A stretch of 64,000 nucleotides of DNA from Zhongshania aliphaticivorans. Lineage in GTDB: Bacteria > Pseudomonadota > Gammaproteobacteria > Pseudomonadales > Spongiibacteraceae. The first letter of the stretch is position 1. The number at the start of each line of letters is the position of its first letter. Below are positions 47,941 through 58,762 of this stretch, piece by piece. The stretch covers positions 4,124,501 to 4,188,500 of the forward strand of contig NZ_CP014544.1 of assembly GCF_001586255.1 (NCBI RefSeq). The letters run 5' to 3'. The position numbers and the translations under genes were made by a program. The notes beneath the pieces are model-generated. The model saw only the letters and a list, made by a program, of their open reading frames with translations, was not told where the DNA came from and searched no databases.

Positions 47941-49848
47941 CTCGGATAGGCTTGTCCCAAGGCTTTTGCTCAGCCAGAAGCGTATTTTTTCTTTTAAATT
48001 TGTCAGTGATACCGGTTTACTAAGGAAATCGTTCATTCCTACACGAAAACAGTAGTCGCTATCGTCTTTAAAATTATTCGCGGTGAGGGCAATTATCGGG
48101 GTATGACGGTATTGTGCATGGCGTCTAATCGCTTGGGTTGCTTCAAATCCGTCCATTACCGGCATTTGGAGATCCATTAGGATGATGTCAAAGCGCTGCT
48201 TCTCGATCGCGATAAGGGCTTCAGCGCCATTATCCGTCGTGACAGTCGTCATGCCCCAGCGTCGCAGGATCTTGCTGACCAGGAGTTGATTAATGGGATT
48301 GTCTTCTACTATTAGCACCGTTTTACCGGCCAATAGCGTCTCTTCCTGCAGCGTGTGGTGCTCTAAATCACTGCTTATTTGGTAGGGACATGACCAACGG
48401 ATAGTAAAAGCAGAGCCTTTATTTTCAGTGCTTGTTAGGCTTATGTCGGCGTTCATTAAGTCGCAGAGTCGGCGGACTATAGCCAGTCCGAGGCCTGAGC
48501 CACCGTATTTCCGACGGTGGCTACCGTCGGCCTGGCGGAAACTATCAAAGATGATTTGCTGATCCTTTTCACTAATTCCGATACCTGTGTCAGTGACCTT
48601 CAATTCTAAAATTGCCTGTTTGCCCGTCAGTTGGAGCGCGTTTAGGGCAATAGTTACACTCCCTTGCGGAGTAAATTTAACAGCATTTGCCACCAGATTG
48701 AGTAGGATCTGGCGAATACGAACGTCATCACCTAGTACGTTAATATCTTTCAATTGAGGGTCTATATGGGCAGTAAATTCTAGACCTTTCTTTTTGGCCT
48801 CATAACTAAGCGGGGTGAGAAGATTGTCGAAAATAGCATTAATATCGAAGTACTTTTCTTGCAGCTGTAGTTCGCCTTTTTCAATTTCAGAAAAATCGAG
48901 AATATTATTGACGATGTTTAATAGCAGCTCGCTCGATTCCCTAGCAATAAGCAAGTAATGGTTTTGCTCAGCGTTTAATTGGGTATTAGAGAGTAATTGC
49001 ATCATTCCGAGAGCGCCATTTAGCGGCGTTCGCAATTCATGGGTCATCGTGGCTAAGAACTGGCTTTTTGCTAAATTGGCCTTATCGGCCTCCTCTTTTG
49101 CTTGAAGTAGATTTTGTAGATTATCTTTCAATTCTTGTTGTTGCTTTTCTATGCTCCTAGCCATGTTATTGACATGACTCTGTAATTCTCCAAGCTCGCC
49201 GGGCTTTATATTTCTGATCTGCTTATAGAAATTTCCTGCAGTAATATTTTTTGTGAGGCTAATTATTTCTGCTAGCGGCTGGGAAAATCGTCGACTAATA
49301 AACCACGCAAAACAAATGCATACTAAAATCGAGATAAATGCGATAAAGCTCGATACCTTAATGATTTGCCGTTGTAGTTTTAATAGTTTATCTCGGGACT
49401 GCTTAATACTTACTGTGCCAATAGTCTTTTCTTCTACTTCACTTATATTCTCTCCCGTTATTGAGTCTGCTAATGGAATGCTATGCTGAATAATGGGAAC
49501 AGTTATTTCATTGTGGTCGATACTATTACTTTGGTTGTTGTTAAGAATGAGATGATGTCCTGACTCGGCATTGAATATTGTAATGGATGTTATGTCGCTG
49601 TCTAAGGCTGAGGCCATAATATCCAATAGTTGTGCGTCGCTCCCGCTGATAATTGCGAGCTCACTCACGGATGCAATATTTTCTGCAATACGTGTTGCTA
49701 ATTCATTTTGACTTTGAACGGCGTCATTTAGTCGCGCAAAAAGAGAATAGCCAAATAGCGCTAGAAAAAGAATGAGCGCTGGACTTAGCACGGCAATGAG
49801 AATTTGCCTAAATATAGTATTCTTTTTGAAATAATGACTGACATTCAT
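47917..49848 (-). CDS. Hybrid sensor histidine kinase
   Basis: The 643-residue protein has a membrane helix near residues 14-36, a periplasmic sensor of about 125 residues, and a second helix near 165-187. HAMP follows (about 188-240), then the HisKA H-box MTHELRTPLNGALGMM (His near 272). The HATPase boxes are LLNLVANAVKFT, TDTGIGI and GSGLGLAI, and a C-terminal receiver has the phosphoacceptor Asp in ILMDLQMPVMDG. No Hpt domain or separate response regulator gene is adjacent, so the output pathway is unseen. It is last of three genes with a periplasmic binding protein and a TonB receptor. Confidence 0.93.
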   Translation of the reverse strand: MNVSHYFKKNTIFRQILIAVLSPALILFLALFGYSLFARLNDAVQSQNELATRIAENIASVSELAIISGSDAQLLDIMASALDSDITSITIFNAESGHHLILNNNQSNSIDHNEITVPIIQHSIPLADSITGENISEVEEKTIGTVSIKQSRDKLLKLQRQIIKVSSFIAFISILVCICFAWFISRRFSQPLAEIISLTKNITAGNFYKQIRNIKPGELGELQSHVNNMARSIEKQQQELKDNLQNLLQAKEEADKANLAKSQFLATMTHELRTPLNGALGMMQLLSNTQLNAEQNHYLLIARESSELLLNIVNNILDFSEIEKGELQLQEKYFDINAIFDNLLTPLSYEAKKKGLEFTAHIDPQLKDINVLGDDVRIRQILLNLVANAVKFTPQGSVTIALNALQLTGKQAILELKVTDTGIGISEKDQQIIFDSFRQADGSHRRKYGGSGLGLAIVRRLCDLMNADISLTSTENKGSAFTIRWSCPYQISSDLEHHTLQEETLLAGKTVLIVEDNPINQLLVSKILRRWGMTTVTTDNGAEALIAIEKQRFDIILMDLQMPVMDGFEATQAIRRHAQYRHTPIIALTANNFKDDSDYCFRVGMNDFLSKPVSLTNLKEKIRFWLSKSLGTSLSESVDKGPE

Positions 49849-49853
49849 TTTTT

Positions 49854-50717
49854 TCAGTCGTCCTTCATTATTTTTAGAAGCTGATCTTCGCTTGAAATAC
49901 TAATGCCCAAGGATTCCGCAACGTGTGTATTTATTTTAATAATGAAATTTTTTGGATACCTCGATTCCGGTAATTTTTTAGTTTCAATATAGTCCTCTAT
50001 CATAATTATTAACTCGTCAATATATTGATCGGAGCTGCTTGCCACTGATGCTAATGCGCCCGCAGTTACAAAACCTTCATTAGGCCCAATCACTGCTGTT
50101 TGATGTCGATAACTACTTAATAAAATTGAGCGAATAGTTTGTGAGTTATAAATTTTCTTCTCTGGAGTGGCAAGCAGTACGTCGCTATTTTGAATTACTT
50201 TACTTACAGTTCTAATATCGTTTATTTCAGTCTTGACGATTAAAAATTCTAAATCGTTAAAATTATCAGCTTCTTTTGTTAATACGCTTTTGTAAAAATC
50301 GTTGTAGTAAGGTATTCCTACTATTATTTTTTTGTCAAATATATGAGATAAAAGTAGTAATTGGCGTTGAATTGGCTGATCTGAGAATAGTGCTGCGCTA
50401 GCCTTTAAGTTTTTACTTTTAAAATTTAGCGAGTTTACATATAAGGCAAATTTAGCTGGGTAGCTGTCAGTGTTCATTAGAGGTAGTAGTTTGTCGGAAA
50501 CTATTATTAGTAAATCTCCGCGATTTTCTTCCTTTGGTAAAGCGTTGATGTAAGTTGTTACATTAAATGCATTGTTTTTTGATAATTTTTTAGAAATGTA
50601 TTCAAGTTCTGAAGTTTCTGTAGGCAATATTAGATCTACCACAGGCTTGTTAATTTGACTAAACACCTGTGGTATAAAGATTAAAAAAAGTAAAATTCCA
50701 TGTAGTAACTTTTTCAA
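49854..50717 (-). CDS. Periplasmic binding protein-like, ABC_sub_bind type
   Basis: The 287-residue protein has a signal peptide (KKLLHGILLFLIFIPQVFSQ). The remainder looks like a two-lobed type 1 periplasmic binding protein, with alternating beta strands (DLLIIVSDKLL; KIIVGIPYYNDFYKS; DVLLATPEKKIYN; TAVIGPNEGFVTAGALASVASS). The pattern fits the ABC_sub_bind-like proteins found beside sensor kinases, and no ABC permease is encoded nearby. It is separated from the kinase gene by only 5 bp, suggesting it presents a ligand to the kinase periplasmic domain (inference). It is AT-rich compared with the flanking core genes. Confidence 0.7.
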   Translation of the reverse strand: MKKLLHGILLFLIFIPQVFSQINKPVVDLILPTETSELEYISKKLSKNNAFNVTTYINALPKEENRGDLLIIVSDKLLPLMNTDSYPAKFALYVNSLNFKSKNLKASAALFSDQPIQRQLLLLSHIFDKKIIVGIPYYNDFYKSVLTKEADNFNDLEFLIVKTEINDIRTVSKVIQNSDVLLATPEKKIYNSQTIRSILLSSYRHQTAVIGPNEGFVTAGALASVASSSDQYIDELIIMIEDYIETKKLPESRYPKNFIIKINTHVAESLGISISSEDQLLKIMKDD

Positions 50718-50741
50718 GAGCTATCCTTTACCCTTGGTTTA

Positions 50742-52703
50742 TTAGTAACGAAGTGTTACAGATACTGATTGGCGTAATTTATTACTGTAAATATTGTCCC
50801 TTAATAACTCGCTGTCGTCGTCGTGACGATATTGTCCCGCATAGCCTAATTCTATTTCAGTTTTGCGAAGTTTGATTATTTTTTTAATCATAATATCTGT
50901 TCTAGAAAATTTATTAGCTGCTGTTCCTATTTCCTTTGCGTAATATTTTGATATTGATATTTGTAGGTCTGGCTTGTATTTGTAGCTAAGTAGCAAGCTT
51001 GCGGAATTTCGTGGAGTGAAACTCGTTTCTGTTAGAGTATTTGATTCATCGGTGATATAGGCGTAATTAGCATGAATAAGCCACTGGTGGCTAGGTCGAT
51101 AATCGATCTCTGTTTCTATTCCTTGTTGCTTTAAGTAGCCGTCATTAATGGGGTCAAATCGCGCTAGCGAGATGGAATTGGACATTAACTGCTCTAGTTG
51201 GTCGCTAAAAATTTTCACGTCCCATTGTAAATGCAAAACCGGGAAATTGCCGTAATAGCCAATTTCTCGGGACTGTATTAACTCAGGTTTAAGATCTGGG
51301 TTGCCTTGAGCAGTTTGAAGTAGAATCGCAGTGGTGGGTCCGCCATTGTGAGGTCTTACATTGCGTCCTGTGTAGGTCCAGTTGGCTGATGTTTCTAATA
51401 GATCAGGGGTTCTTATAGCTTCTGAATAAATATAGCGGAGGCTATTTTTTTTATTTATGTGGTAGTGGAAAGAAATACGTGGCGAGAAGTTTTTTCCTAT
51501 GTCTTCTTGGTATTCATAGGAACCGCCGCTATTTACTGTAAATTTATCAGACAATTTCTTTTCTAAGTTATAAAAAAATTGATAATTATTACTTTTAAGC
51601 GTCCTTCCGTAATATGTTTCTGAGCTTACTCGCGATTGTTTTAAGTGAACTCCGGCAACGCTCCTTAGGCTTTCGCTCCATATATAGGTATCTTGGAAGT
51701 CAATGTCGTGGCGATTTACTTGCTGATCTTCGTTGGCATCGACAAGAATAAAATCGGCTGGATTTTGATTTAAGTTAGTATAATAGGGTGGGATTTTTGC
51801 CGTCCAACGGTGAATTTGTTGTTGGCCAGAAAAATCATACTGGACTTTAATGTGATGGAATACCGAGAGCTCATTTTCAATTTTTGTAGAAAAATAATAA
51901 TCATCAACTTTGCTATCAGGCGAGGTTACATCGATATCTGAATAGTCGTCGGTAACACGTCCTTCCTTATACCCTAAACTTAGACTTAAGCTCCCGCTAT
52001 TTAATTGACGCTCGTAGCGCGTATTAATGAGTTGCAGTGTTTTGCTATCTAATCGCTCTTGACCATTATTCCTTATATCAAAGCCGTCGTCATGGCGACT
52101 GGCTACGCTAACGCGATAGTGACCGCCAAGATATTCACCTGCGTGGCTGAGCCGGTAGTTTTCGGTATGTTCTGAACCTCGCTCGACGCTGGCTTCTAAA
52201 TGGTCAATATCAGCGGGATGGCGTGTAATAATATTAATTACACCGAGAAAAGCATTGGCGCCGTAACTCGCGGTAGCCGGACCGCGTACGACTTCAATAC
52301 GCTCAATGTCTTCTATTGTTATAGGGATATCATTCCAATCAACGGTCGCCAAGCCTGCTTGGTAAACTGAGCGACCGTCGATTAATACTTGCATGCGTCT
52401 GGAGTCGCGGTAATTGCTGCCGTGATAACTAACGACATAATTCCAACCGTCGCGAGCACCAACAGAGGTGCCGGGGATGAGTCGAAATAATTCCGGTATT
52501 TCCCGTAGGCCAGATGCGTCTATCATGTCGCGGTCAATAACACTCACGCTCGCAGGTACTTCGCTGCGATTTTGCTTAAGTCGAGCTGGCGTTAACACGA
52601 TGGGCAATTCTTCATTTGTTAGAAAGCTTGCGTGTAGCGGCATCGCTAGGCTTAGAATAACAAAGCTTGGTAGAACAAACTGATATTTACGTGCGCTGTA
52701 CAT
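50742..52703 (-). CDS. TonB-dependent outer-membrane receptor of the sensing module
   Basis: The 653-residue protein has a signal peptide (LPSFVILSLAMPLHAS) and a plug domain (about residues 35-150). Plug hallmarks are VPASVSVIDRDMIDASGLREIPELFRLIPG and IERIEVVRGPATASYGANAFLGVINII. A 22-strand type barrel follows, ending in LRQSVSVTLRY with terminal aromatic. It is smaller than typical siderophore receptors and resembles the CirA/vitamin-type or TonB-receptor-like proteins. It leads the three-gene unit with the binding protein and the hybrid kinase. The unit may link outer-membrane uptake to signalling. Confidence 0.9.
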   Translation of the reverse strand: MYSARKYQFVLPSFVILSLAMPLHASFLTNEELPIVLTPARLKQNRSEVPASVSVIDRDMIDASGLREIPELFRLIPGTSVGARDGWNYVVSYHGSNYRDSRRMQVLIDGRSVYQAGLATVDWNDIPITIEDIERIEVVRGPATASYGANAFLGVINIITRHPADIDHLEASVERGSEHTENYRLSHAGEYLGGHYRVSVASRHDDGFDIRNNGQERLDSKTLQLINTRYERQLNSGSLSLSLGYKEGRVTDDYSDIDVTSPDSKVDDYYFSTKIENELSVFHHIKVQYDFSGQQQIHRWTAKIPPYYTNLNQNPADFILVDANEDQQVNRHDIDFQDTYIWSESLRSVAGVHLKQSRVSSETYYGRTLKSNNYQFFYNLEKKLSDKFTVNSGGSYEYQEDIGKNFSPRISFHYHINKKNSLRYIYSEAIRTPDLLETSANWTYTGRNVRPHNGGPTTAILLQTAQGNPDLKPELIQSREIGYYGNFPVLHLQWDVKIFSDQLEQLMSNSISLARFDPINDGYLKQQGIETEIDYRPSHQWLIHANYAYITDESNTLTETSFTPRNSASLLLSYKYKPDLQISISKYYAKEIGTAANKFSRTDIMIKKIIKLRKTEIELGYAGQYRHDDDSELLRDNIYSNKLRQSVSVTLRY

Positions 52704-52786
52704 CCGCTACCCTTGTTTTTTTTAGGAGGTATTCAGTGTAGCGTTAATATGGGGATTTTGACTATTGCTTGTGGGTGATCGGGGGC

Positions 52787-54154
52787 TTATTTACCGATAC
52801 AAAAGCTGGAAAAAATTCGACCTAGTAGATCGTCGGAGCTGAATTCGCCAGTGATCTCTGCCAAGGCCTGTTGGGCTATTCTTAGTTCTTCAGCCAATAA
52901 TTCCCCAGCATTGTAATTGAGCAGTTGTTGCTCACCAGCGTGGATGTGCTCACGACCGAGGTTTAGCGCTTCAATGTGACGTCGTCGTGCGATAAAAGGC
53001 GTATCGCCGTCGTTATAGCCAACGCAGGATTTTAGGTGCTCACGAAGGAGATCGATACCTTTTGCGTGTTTTGCTGATAGGTATATCCGCGAAATTTCAC
53101 TATTATCAATGGCTACTTGATGGCCAGACAGGTCGCATTTATTGTAGATGATGCTGAGTTTTTGTTGGTCGATAAAAGGCTGTAATTCGCTGGGTATGGC
53201 GTCGCTTTCTGCTTCGGCGGTTTGACTGTCTATAACGAGTAGAATACGGTCGGCATTGGCTATTTCGGTCCAAGCGCGCTTTATCCCCTCTTGTTCGACC
53301 AAATCTTCGCTGTCGCGTAAACCTGCGGTATCAATGATGTGTAAGGGCATGCCATCTATGAGGATATTTTCTCTTAAAACATCTCGGGTGGTGCCCGCAA
53401 TATTGGTGACGATAGCGGATTCTCTGCCAGCAAGCGCATTTAATAGGCTGGATTTACCGGCATTGGGTCTGCCTGCGATGACAACCGTCATACCTTCGCG
53501 GAGGATGCTGCCTTGTTTCGCTGAGGCGAAAACTCGTTCGAGATTTTGTTTTATGGCGCTTAGTTCGCTGGCAACACGACCGTCGCTTATGAAATCGATT
53601 TCCTCTTCGGGGAAGTCGATTGCGGCTTCAACATAGATACGAAGCTGGGTAATGGCTTCTACCAGCTGGTTTATCTCTTTGCTGAATTCACCTTCTAAGG
53701 AGCGTACTGCCTGACGGGCGGCTTGTTCTGACGCGCTATCAATTAAGTCGGCAATTGCTTCTGCCTGAGCGAGATCAATCTTGTTATTGAGGAAAGCACG
53801 CTCTGAAAACTCACCCGGTCTCGCTATTCTGGCGCCGGCTTTTATAACTTCACGCAGTAGACAGTCAAGAATAATTGGGCCGCCGTGACCTTGCAGCTCA
53901 AGAACGTCTTCGCCAGTAAAGGAGTTGGGGCCAGGGAAATAGAGCGCGATGCCTTGATCTAGGCTGCGCGGGCCGTCATCGCTGGCTTCATAAAAGCTGC
54001 CGTAGTGGGCGTAGCGCGGTTTTAGGTCTGCTTTGCCAAGTAGGCGGTGGCCAATTTCTTGGGCTTGAGGGCCAGATACCCTAACAATGCCTACGCCGCC
54101 TTTTCCGGGAGGCGTGGCGATTGCGGCAATCGTATCTTGATAGCTGGTTTGCAT
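52787..54154 (-). CDS. mnmE: tRNA modification GTPase MnmE
   Basis: The 455-residue protein has the N-terminal folate-binding domain ([20 protein letters not shown]). The inserted G domain has P-loop [16 protein letters not shown] (about residues 226-241), DTAGLRD and NKCD. The C-terminus ends FCIGK, which carries the invariant Cys. It works with MnmG on wobble uridines. In this genome the two genes are separated by the receptor-kinase module and the origin-like region. Confidence 0.97.
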   Translation of the reverse strand: MQTSYQDTIAAIATPPGKGGVGIVRVSGPQAQEIGHRLLGKADLKPRYAHYGSFYEASDDGPRSLDQGIALYFPGPNSFTGEDVLELQGHGGPIILDCLLREVIKAGARIARPGEFSERAFLNNKIDLAQAEAIADLIDSASEQAARQAVRSLEGEFSKEINQLVEAITQLRIYVEAAIDFPEEEIDFISDGRVASELSAIKQNLERVFASAKQGSILREGMTVVIAGRPNAGKSSLLNALAGRESAIVTNIAGTTRDVLRENILIDGMPLHIIDTAGLRDSEDLVEQEGIKRAWTEIANADRILLVIDSQTAEAESDAIPSELQPFIDQQKLSIIYNKCDLSGHQVAIDNSEISRIYLSAKHAKGIDLLREHLKSCVGYNDGDTPFIARRRHIEALNLGREHIHAGEQQLLNYNAGELLAEELRIAQQALAEITGEFSSDDLLGRIFSSFCIGK

Positions 54155-54162
54155 AGCGGCTA

Positions 54163-55833
54163 TCAGCGGGTGGTTAGCCCACTCTTCTCAATACGTTTGG
54201 TAATAAAATACTGCTGAATAATCGATAAGGTGTTGTTAACCACCCAGTACAAGACTAAGCCTGCGGGGAAGAAGAGGAAGAAAAAGGTAAACACCACCGG
54301 CATCCACTGCATAATTTTAGCTTGCATTGGGTCTGGCGGCGGCGGATTGAGACGTTGCTGGATGAACATGGAGACGCCCATCACTAAGGGCAAAATGAAA
54401 TAGGGGTCCATTGCCGACAAGTCATCAATCCACAAAATGAACGGTGCGTGGCGTAGCTCAATGCTTTCCATTAATACCCAGTATAGGGCCATAAATACCG
54501 GCATTTGCACGACCATTGGCAAGCAGCCGCCAAGTGGGTTTATTTTCTCAGTTTTATAAAGCTCCATCATGGCCTGTGATTGCTTTTGGCGATCGTCGGC
54601 GTAGCGCTCCTTAAGTTCTACTAACTTAGGCTGAACTTTGCGCATATTGGCCATAGAGGTAAATGCTTTGGCGTTAAGCTGGAAGAAGGCCGCTTTTACT
54701 AACATTGTTAAGCCAATAATGGCGAACCCCCAGTTGCCAAGCACGCCGTGGATTTTGGTGAGCAACCAGAATAAAGGCTGCGCAATCCACCACAGAAAGC
54801 CGTAGTCAACGGTTAACTCTAGGCCAGGTGAGATTTCCTGTAAGCGATACTGGTCTTTTGGGCCGGTATAAAAAGAAGCAGCAACGCTACCTTGGCTGCG
54901 GGGTTCAACTGTTACGGCGGGGCTGGTAACGCGGGCAATATTTATGCCCTGCTTAGTAACAATGGTGCTGAGTTCGTTAACGCTTTCAGGGTTGGGTACC
55001 CATGCACTTAGGAAATAGTGTTGGATAATGCCGATCCAACCGCCATTGACCGCGGTTTTTAGAGGCTTGTCTTTCATTTTGGCGAAGGCCAATTTGGTGT
55101 ATTTGTCTTCATTATCGGCATAAGCAACGCCCATAAAGGGTTTCATCGCAAACATACCGCCTTCGCCGTCAACGCTCGGGTCGGTGCTATTGCCGCGCTT
55201 TAACTGACCGAAGAAGCTTGCTTGAAATGTTGAATCGCTTTGGTTGTCGATCAGGTATTCAATTTTAATCAGGTATTCGCCACGCTTGAAGTGGAAGCGC
55301 TTGACGATGTTGATTTGATCGCTGTACTGGTAGTGAAGGTCGACATTAATAGATTCGCCACCGTCGGCAAGCTCATAGCTGTCGGCGTTGGCTATAAACT
55401 GTGGGCGGCCCTTAGATGTATCCGTCGCATTTTGACCGATTAAGCCGCTTTGGGCGATGTAATCGCGGCTCTCGTTACTTTCTAGAATAACAAAAGGGTC
55501 GTCTGACTCTAGGTTAGCCGTGTATGCAGGTAAACCAGCGTAGACAATATCGCCACCATGTAGATCGATTTTAATATTTAGAACGTCAGTGCTGACAGTA
55601 ATGACGCCGCTGCTGTTGTTAGTGGTTGGCGCTAAGCTACTGCTCTCAGTATTTTGATTGAGAATCGGTAGATCGCTATCGCCACTGCTCGTTACCGGTG
55701 ATGCGGCCTTATTAGCGGCGGTGGAGCTGGCAATAACGGTTTCTGGCCCCTCAAAATTTTTCCACTCAATCAATAACATAAAAGAGAGGGCAGCGATGGC
55801 GGCGATAAGGAGATAGCGCTGAATATCAATCAT
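54163..55833 (-). CDS. yidC: Membrane protein insertase YidC
   Basis: I start at ATG 55833 ([20 protein letters not shown]), giving 556 residues; the earlier in-frame start would precede the known N-terminal membrane helix by 23 residues. The periplasmic domain spans about 60-340. The conserved insertase core has helices from about 345 ([26 protein letters not shown]) through [22 protein letters not shown] to [21 protein letters not shown]. It inserts membrane proteins with or without Sec. The start overlaps the end of yidD by 8 bp. Confidence 0.96.
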   Translation of the reverse strand: MIDIQRYLLIAAIAALSFMLLIEWKNFEGPETVIASSTAANKAASPVTSSGDSDLPILNQNTESSSLAPTTNNSSGVITVSTDVLNIKIDLHGGDIVYAGLPAYTANLESDDPFVILESNESRDYIAQSGLIGQNATDTSKGRPQFIANADSYELADGGESINVDLHYQYSDQINIVKRFHFKRGEYLIKIEYLIDNQSDSTFQASFFGQLKRGNSTDPSVDGEGGMFAMKPFMGVAYADNEDKYTKLAFAKMKDKPLKTAVNGGWIGIIQHYFLSAWVPNPESVNELSTIVTKQGINIARVTSPAVTVEPRSQGSVAASFYTGPKDQYRLQEISPGLELTVDYGFLWWIAQPLFWLLTKIHGVLGNWGFAIIGLTMLVKAAFFQLNAKAFTSMANMRKVQPKLVELKERYADDRQKQSQAMMELYKTEKINPLGGCLPMVVQMPVFMALYWVLMESIELRHAPFILWIDDLSAMDPYFILPLVMGVSMFIQQRLNPPPPDPMQAKIMQWMPVVFTFFFLFFPAGLVLYWVVNNTLSIIQQYFITKRIEKSGLTTR

Positions 55834-56089
55834 TGCTTGAATGCCTTGAAAGTTTGAGTTCGGTTGGATGACAGTGACAGGATGGTACAGGATCGTAGCC
55901 ACCGCGGCTAAAGGGGTGGCAGCGGAGCAGACGTTTAATACCTAAATAGCCGCCACGGAGTGCGCCGTGGTGCTTTATTGCGTCGATGGCGTAACTGGAG
56001 CAGCTAGGATAAAAACGACAGTGCGGAGCCATCAGCGGACTGATAAACAGGCGGTAGAACGAAATGCAGGCGATAAGCAACCGCTGCAT
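55826..56089 (-). CDS. yidD: Membrane protein insertion efficiency factor YidD
   Basis: The 87-residue protein has the amphipathic N-terminal helix [17 protein letters not shown] and the conserved [46 protein letters not shown], with its Cys residues. It assists YidC-dependent insertion. It lies 5 bp after rnpA in the conserved rpmH-rnpA-yidD-yidC order. Confidence 0.96.
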   Translation of the reverse strand: MQRLLIACISFYRLFISPLMAPHCRFYPSCSSYAIDAIKHHGALRGGYLGIKRLLRCHPFSRGGYDPVPSCHCHPTELKLSRHSSND

Positions 56090-56094
56090 AGTAT

Positions 56095-56472
56095 TTAACC
56101 CTCTCGCTGACGGAAGCGCTTTTCAGCTCGTTTTTCTAATTGCAGCCAAAGCTGATTACAGATTTCTTGCATTTGGGCGTTATCAAGTTGGTCAAGACCA
56201 CGTCGAGCGAGCACGATAACATCGATACCCTTCAAATTAGCTTGATTATGCCTGAAGGTTTCTCTGACGTTGCGTTTTACTCTATTGCGCTGAACGGACA
56301 GGCGCACATTTTTCTTCGCAATCACTAAACCCAGTCGCGGGCGATCTAAATTATTTTTCCGCGCTAAAAACAATATTTCAGCAGAGGAAACTTTCAGGCG
56401 CGACTCATCAAACACCGCTTGGTATTCGCTGGCGTTTAGCAGGCGCAGTGCTTTTTCAAATTGAAAACTCAC
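56095..56472 (-). CDS. rnpA: Ribonuclease P protein component
   Basis: The 125-residue basic protein assists RNase P RNA in tRNA 5' processing. The conserved RNR motif is present as [15 protein letters not shown] (about residues 60-74). [22 protein letters not shown] and [15 protein letters not shown] are typical upstream blocks. It follows rpmH by 31 bp. Confidence 0.96.
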   Translation of the reverse strand: MSFQFEKALRLLNASEYQAVFDESRLKVSSAEILFLARKNNLDRPRLGLVIAKKNVRLSVQRNRVKRNVRETFRHNQANLKGIDVIVLARRGLDQLDNAQMQEICNQLWLQLEKRAEKRFRQREG

Positions 56473-56503
56473 TGCGTTGCCAGTGATATTACAGGTCTAA
56501 AAT

Positions 56504-56641
56504 TTAAGCTGACAGTACCGCACGGCCTTTAGCACGACGACGGTTGATCAGCTTGCGGCCGTTCTTGGTAGCCATACGTGCACGAAAACCGTGGTTGCGG
56601 GCTTTTTTCAGATTGCTTGGTTGAAATGTTCTTTTGCTCAT
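56504..56641 (-). CDS. rpmH: 50S ribosomal protein L34
   Basis: The minus strand encodes a 45-residue basic protein starting [19 protein letters not shown]. It contains [21 protein letters not shown] and ends AVLSA. This is bacterial L34 almost residue for residue. The start ATG lies at 56641 and the stop at 56504-56506. It heads the rpmH-rnpA-yidD-yidC group and is divergent from dnaA. Confidence 0.98.
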   Translation of the reverse strand: MSKRTFQPSNLKKARNHGFRARMATKNGRKLINRRRAKGRAVLSA

Positions 56642-56699
56642 GATCTCTGACCTTGACTAAATTAGCCGACATAGCAGTCGGCGCTGTTCGAGTTTGTAA

Positions 56700-57076
56700 G
56701 CCCAATACAGCGAAAAATCGGATCGCGAATTTTAGTGGACATTACGCTTAATAGCAATGCTTTGTCGTGGTTGGCGCGATGCTTTTGGATATTTATTGTT
56801 TTGATAGTTGGGCACAGCTTGTCAAAAGCTTATCCACAGTGGTTTTGCATAGTTATCCACAGAGTGAGTGAGGGGATAGTTTTTCGCTGGAGTTGTCATG
56901 CTTATTGTTTATCGCATTGAAAAAGAAGGAGTTTTTCAGAGGGTGTGAAATAATATTTATGATATTTTGTGGATAACTTTGTTTATGGGGAGTAGAATAG
57001 CAGCTCATAAAATTCGCTTTATTTACTGTTGTTGCTAAGCCTGCGCAATGCAGCTGCACATGGATATTTGGTGCTA
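56700..57076. other. rpmH-dnaA intergenic region with DnaA boxes
   Basis: Between the divergent rpmH and dnaA genes lie three perfect DnaA boxes: TTATCCACA at 56830-56838 and 56853-56861, and TGTGGATAA at 56968-56976. The surrounding sequence is moderately AT-rich (for example 56945-56970). This is the position of the origin in Pseudomonas-type chromosomes. The boxes may also autoregulate dnaA. No gene is visible in the interval. Confidence 0.7.
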
Positions 57077-57130
57077 ATAAAAAGGTAAAAGCGGTTTTTG
57101 TCTTTTTCTACACTATTTTGGAGAACAGCG

Positions 57131-58648
57131 TTGTCGGAAGCTACTTGGCAGAAATGTATTGCACATTTGCAAGACGAATTGCCAGCGCAGCAATTTAATA
57201 CCTGGATTAGGCCATTACAGGTTGAACTTGCTGGCGATCTGATTTCGCTGTCTGCGCCTAACCGCTTTGTAAGAGATTGGGTGAACGATCGTTTTTTTGC
57301 GCGGATTATTGAGTTAGTCGCAGAATTGTCCCCCTCGGATCGTAAAATGGCTGTTGAGCTGGGGGTTATAGATCGGCAGTCGCCCCAGGTACGCAATACG
57401 GCCGTTAGGCAAAATGCGCCGGTATCTGCGCAGCCGTTTACGCAGGGTGCCCATGTTGTCGGCGGCTATTCTCCGGATTCGCGGCAGAGCCCCCCGGGTG
57501 TTTCTGCACACCAGCAACATCAGCAGCCAGACTCAAGTATTGCGAGACCTCAGGCACCGGGGATTATTACCTCGTCGCAAAATATTGGTGGCCAGCGGCA
57601 AGTTGAGGTTGAAGGCGGAATACGGCACCAGAGCTCCTTAATGGAGGGCTACACCTTTGATACGTTTGTTGAGGGTAAGTCGAATCAGTTAGCGCGAGCG
57701 GCAGCGAGTCAGGTTGCTAGCAACCCTGGTCGGGGCTATAACCCATTGTTTTTGTATGGTGGTGTAGGTTTAGGAAAGACCCATTTGATGCATGCGGTTG
57801 GGAATTCGTTGATGCAGCAAAACCCGAATGCCAAGGTCGTTTATCTGCATTCAGAGCGCTTTGTGGCCGATATGGTAAAGGCCTTGCAATTAAACGCAAT
57901 AAACGAATTTAAACGCTATTATCGTTCGGTAGACGCCTTACTGATAGACGATATTCAGTTCTTTTCCGGCAAAGACCGCTCGCAAGAAGAGTTTTTTCAC
58001 ACATTTAACGCCTTGCTAGAAGGTGGTCAGCAAATGATTTTGACTTGCGACCGTTATCCCAAAGAGATTAAAGGCCTAGAGGAGCGTCTTAAATCGCGTT
58101 TTGGTTGGGGACTTACAGTGGCGGTAGAGCCGCCCGAATTAGAAACCCGTGTTGCGATACTAATGAAGAAGGCGGAGCAGGATAAGACTGACCTGCCATC
58201 AGACGCCGCGTTTTTTATCGCCCAGCGGGTACGCTCTAATGTGAGAGAGCTTGAAGGCGTGCTTAAGCGGGTTATTGCTAGCTCGCGATTTATGGCTAAG
58301 CCTATTGATATTCCTTTAATCAAAGAATCGTTGAAAGATTTATTGGCGCTGCAAGATAAGCAAGTGAGCTTGGACAATATTCAGCGCACCGTGGCTGAGT
58401 ATTACAAAATTAAAATGGCGGACTTAATGTCCAAGCGTAGGAGTCGGTCGGTAGCGAGGCCTAGGCAGGTAGCTATGGCGCTGTCTAAAGAGTTAACAAA
58501 TCACAGTCTTCCAGAAATTGGTGAGGGCTTTGGCGGTCGGGATCACACGACAGTCTTACATGCATGCAGAAAGATCAAAGAACTTCGGGAAACCGACGGC
58601 GATATGAGAGAAGATTATCAAAATTTGATCCGCCTGCTTACAAGCTGA
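57131..58648 (+). CDS. dnaA: Chromosomal replication initiator DnaA
   Basis: I start at the TTG at 57131 (reads [25 protein letters not shown]), because GGAGA lies upstream and the family N-terminus begins there. The 505-residue protein has domain I, and a Gln/Pro-rich linker domain II (about 85-165). The AAA+ domain III has Walker [14 protein letters not shown] and Walker [16 protein letters not shown]. Domain IV carries the DnaA signature [16 protein letters not shown]. It opens the origin by binding the nearby boxes. Confidence 0.97.
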   Translation: MSEATWQKCIAHLQDELPAQQFNTWIRPLQVELAGDLISLSAPNRFVRDWVNDRFFARIIELVAELSPSDRKMAVELGVIDRQSPQVRNTAVRQNAPVSAQPFTQGAHVVGGYSPDSRQSPPGVSAHQQHQQPDSSIARPQAPGIITSSQNIGGQRQVEVEGGIRHQSSLMEGYTFDTFVEGKSNQLARAAASQVASNPGRGYNPLFLYGGVGLGKTHLMHAVGNSLMQQNPNAKVVYLHSERFVADMVKALQLNAINEFKRYYRSVDALLIDDIQFFSGKDRSQEEFFHTFNALLEGGQQMILTCDRYPKEIKGLEERLKSRFGWGLTVAVEPPELETRVAILMKKAEQDKTDLPSDAAFFIAQRVRSNVRELEGVLKRVIASSRFMAKPIDIPLIKESLKDLLALQDKQVSLDNIQRTVAEYYKIKMADLMSKRRSRSVARPRQVAMALSKELTNHSLPEIGEGFGGRDHTTVLHACRKIKELRETDGDMREDYQNLIRLLTS

Positions 58649-58762
58649 TGTCTTAAAGCGGCTTTATATAATAAAGTAATACAATGGTCGGGTGTTTTTG
58701 GTGGAAAGTCGTTTTAAGGCCACCAACCTTGAGATTTATGATAAGGAACAGGAACCGAAAGC

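Noticed and set aside
57019-57520. Minus-strand frames over the dnaA start
   Set aside because: They are antisense to dnaA domains I and II and have no independent support.
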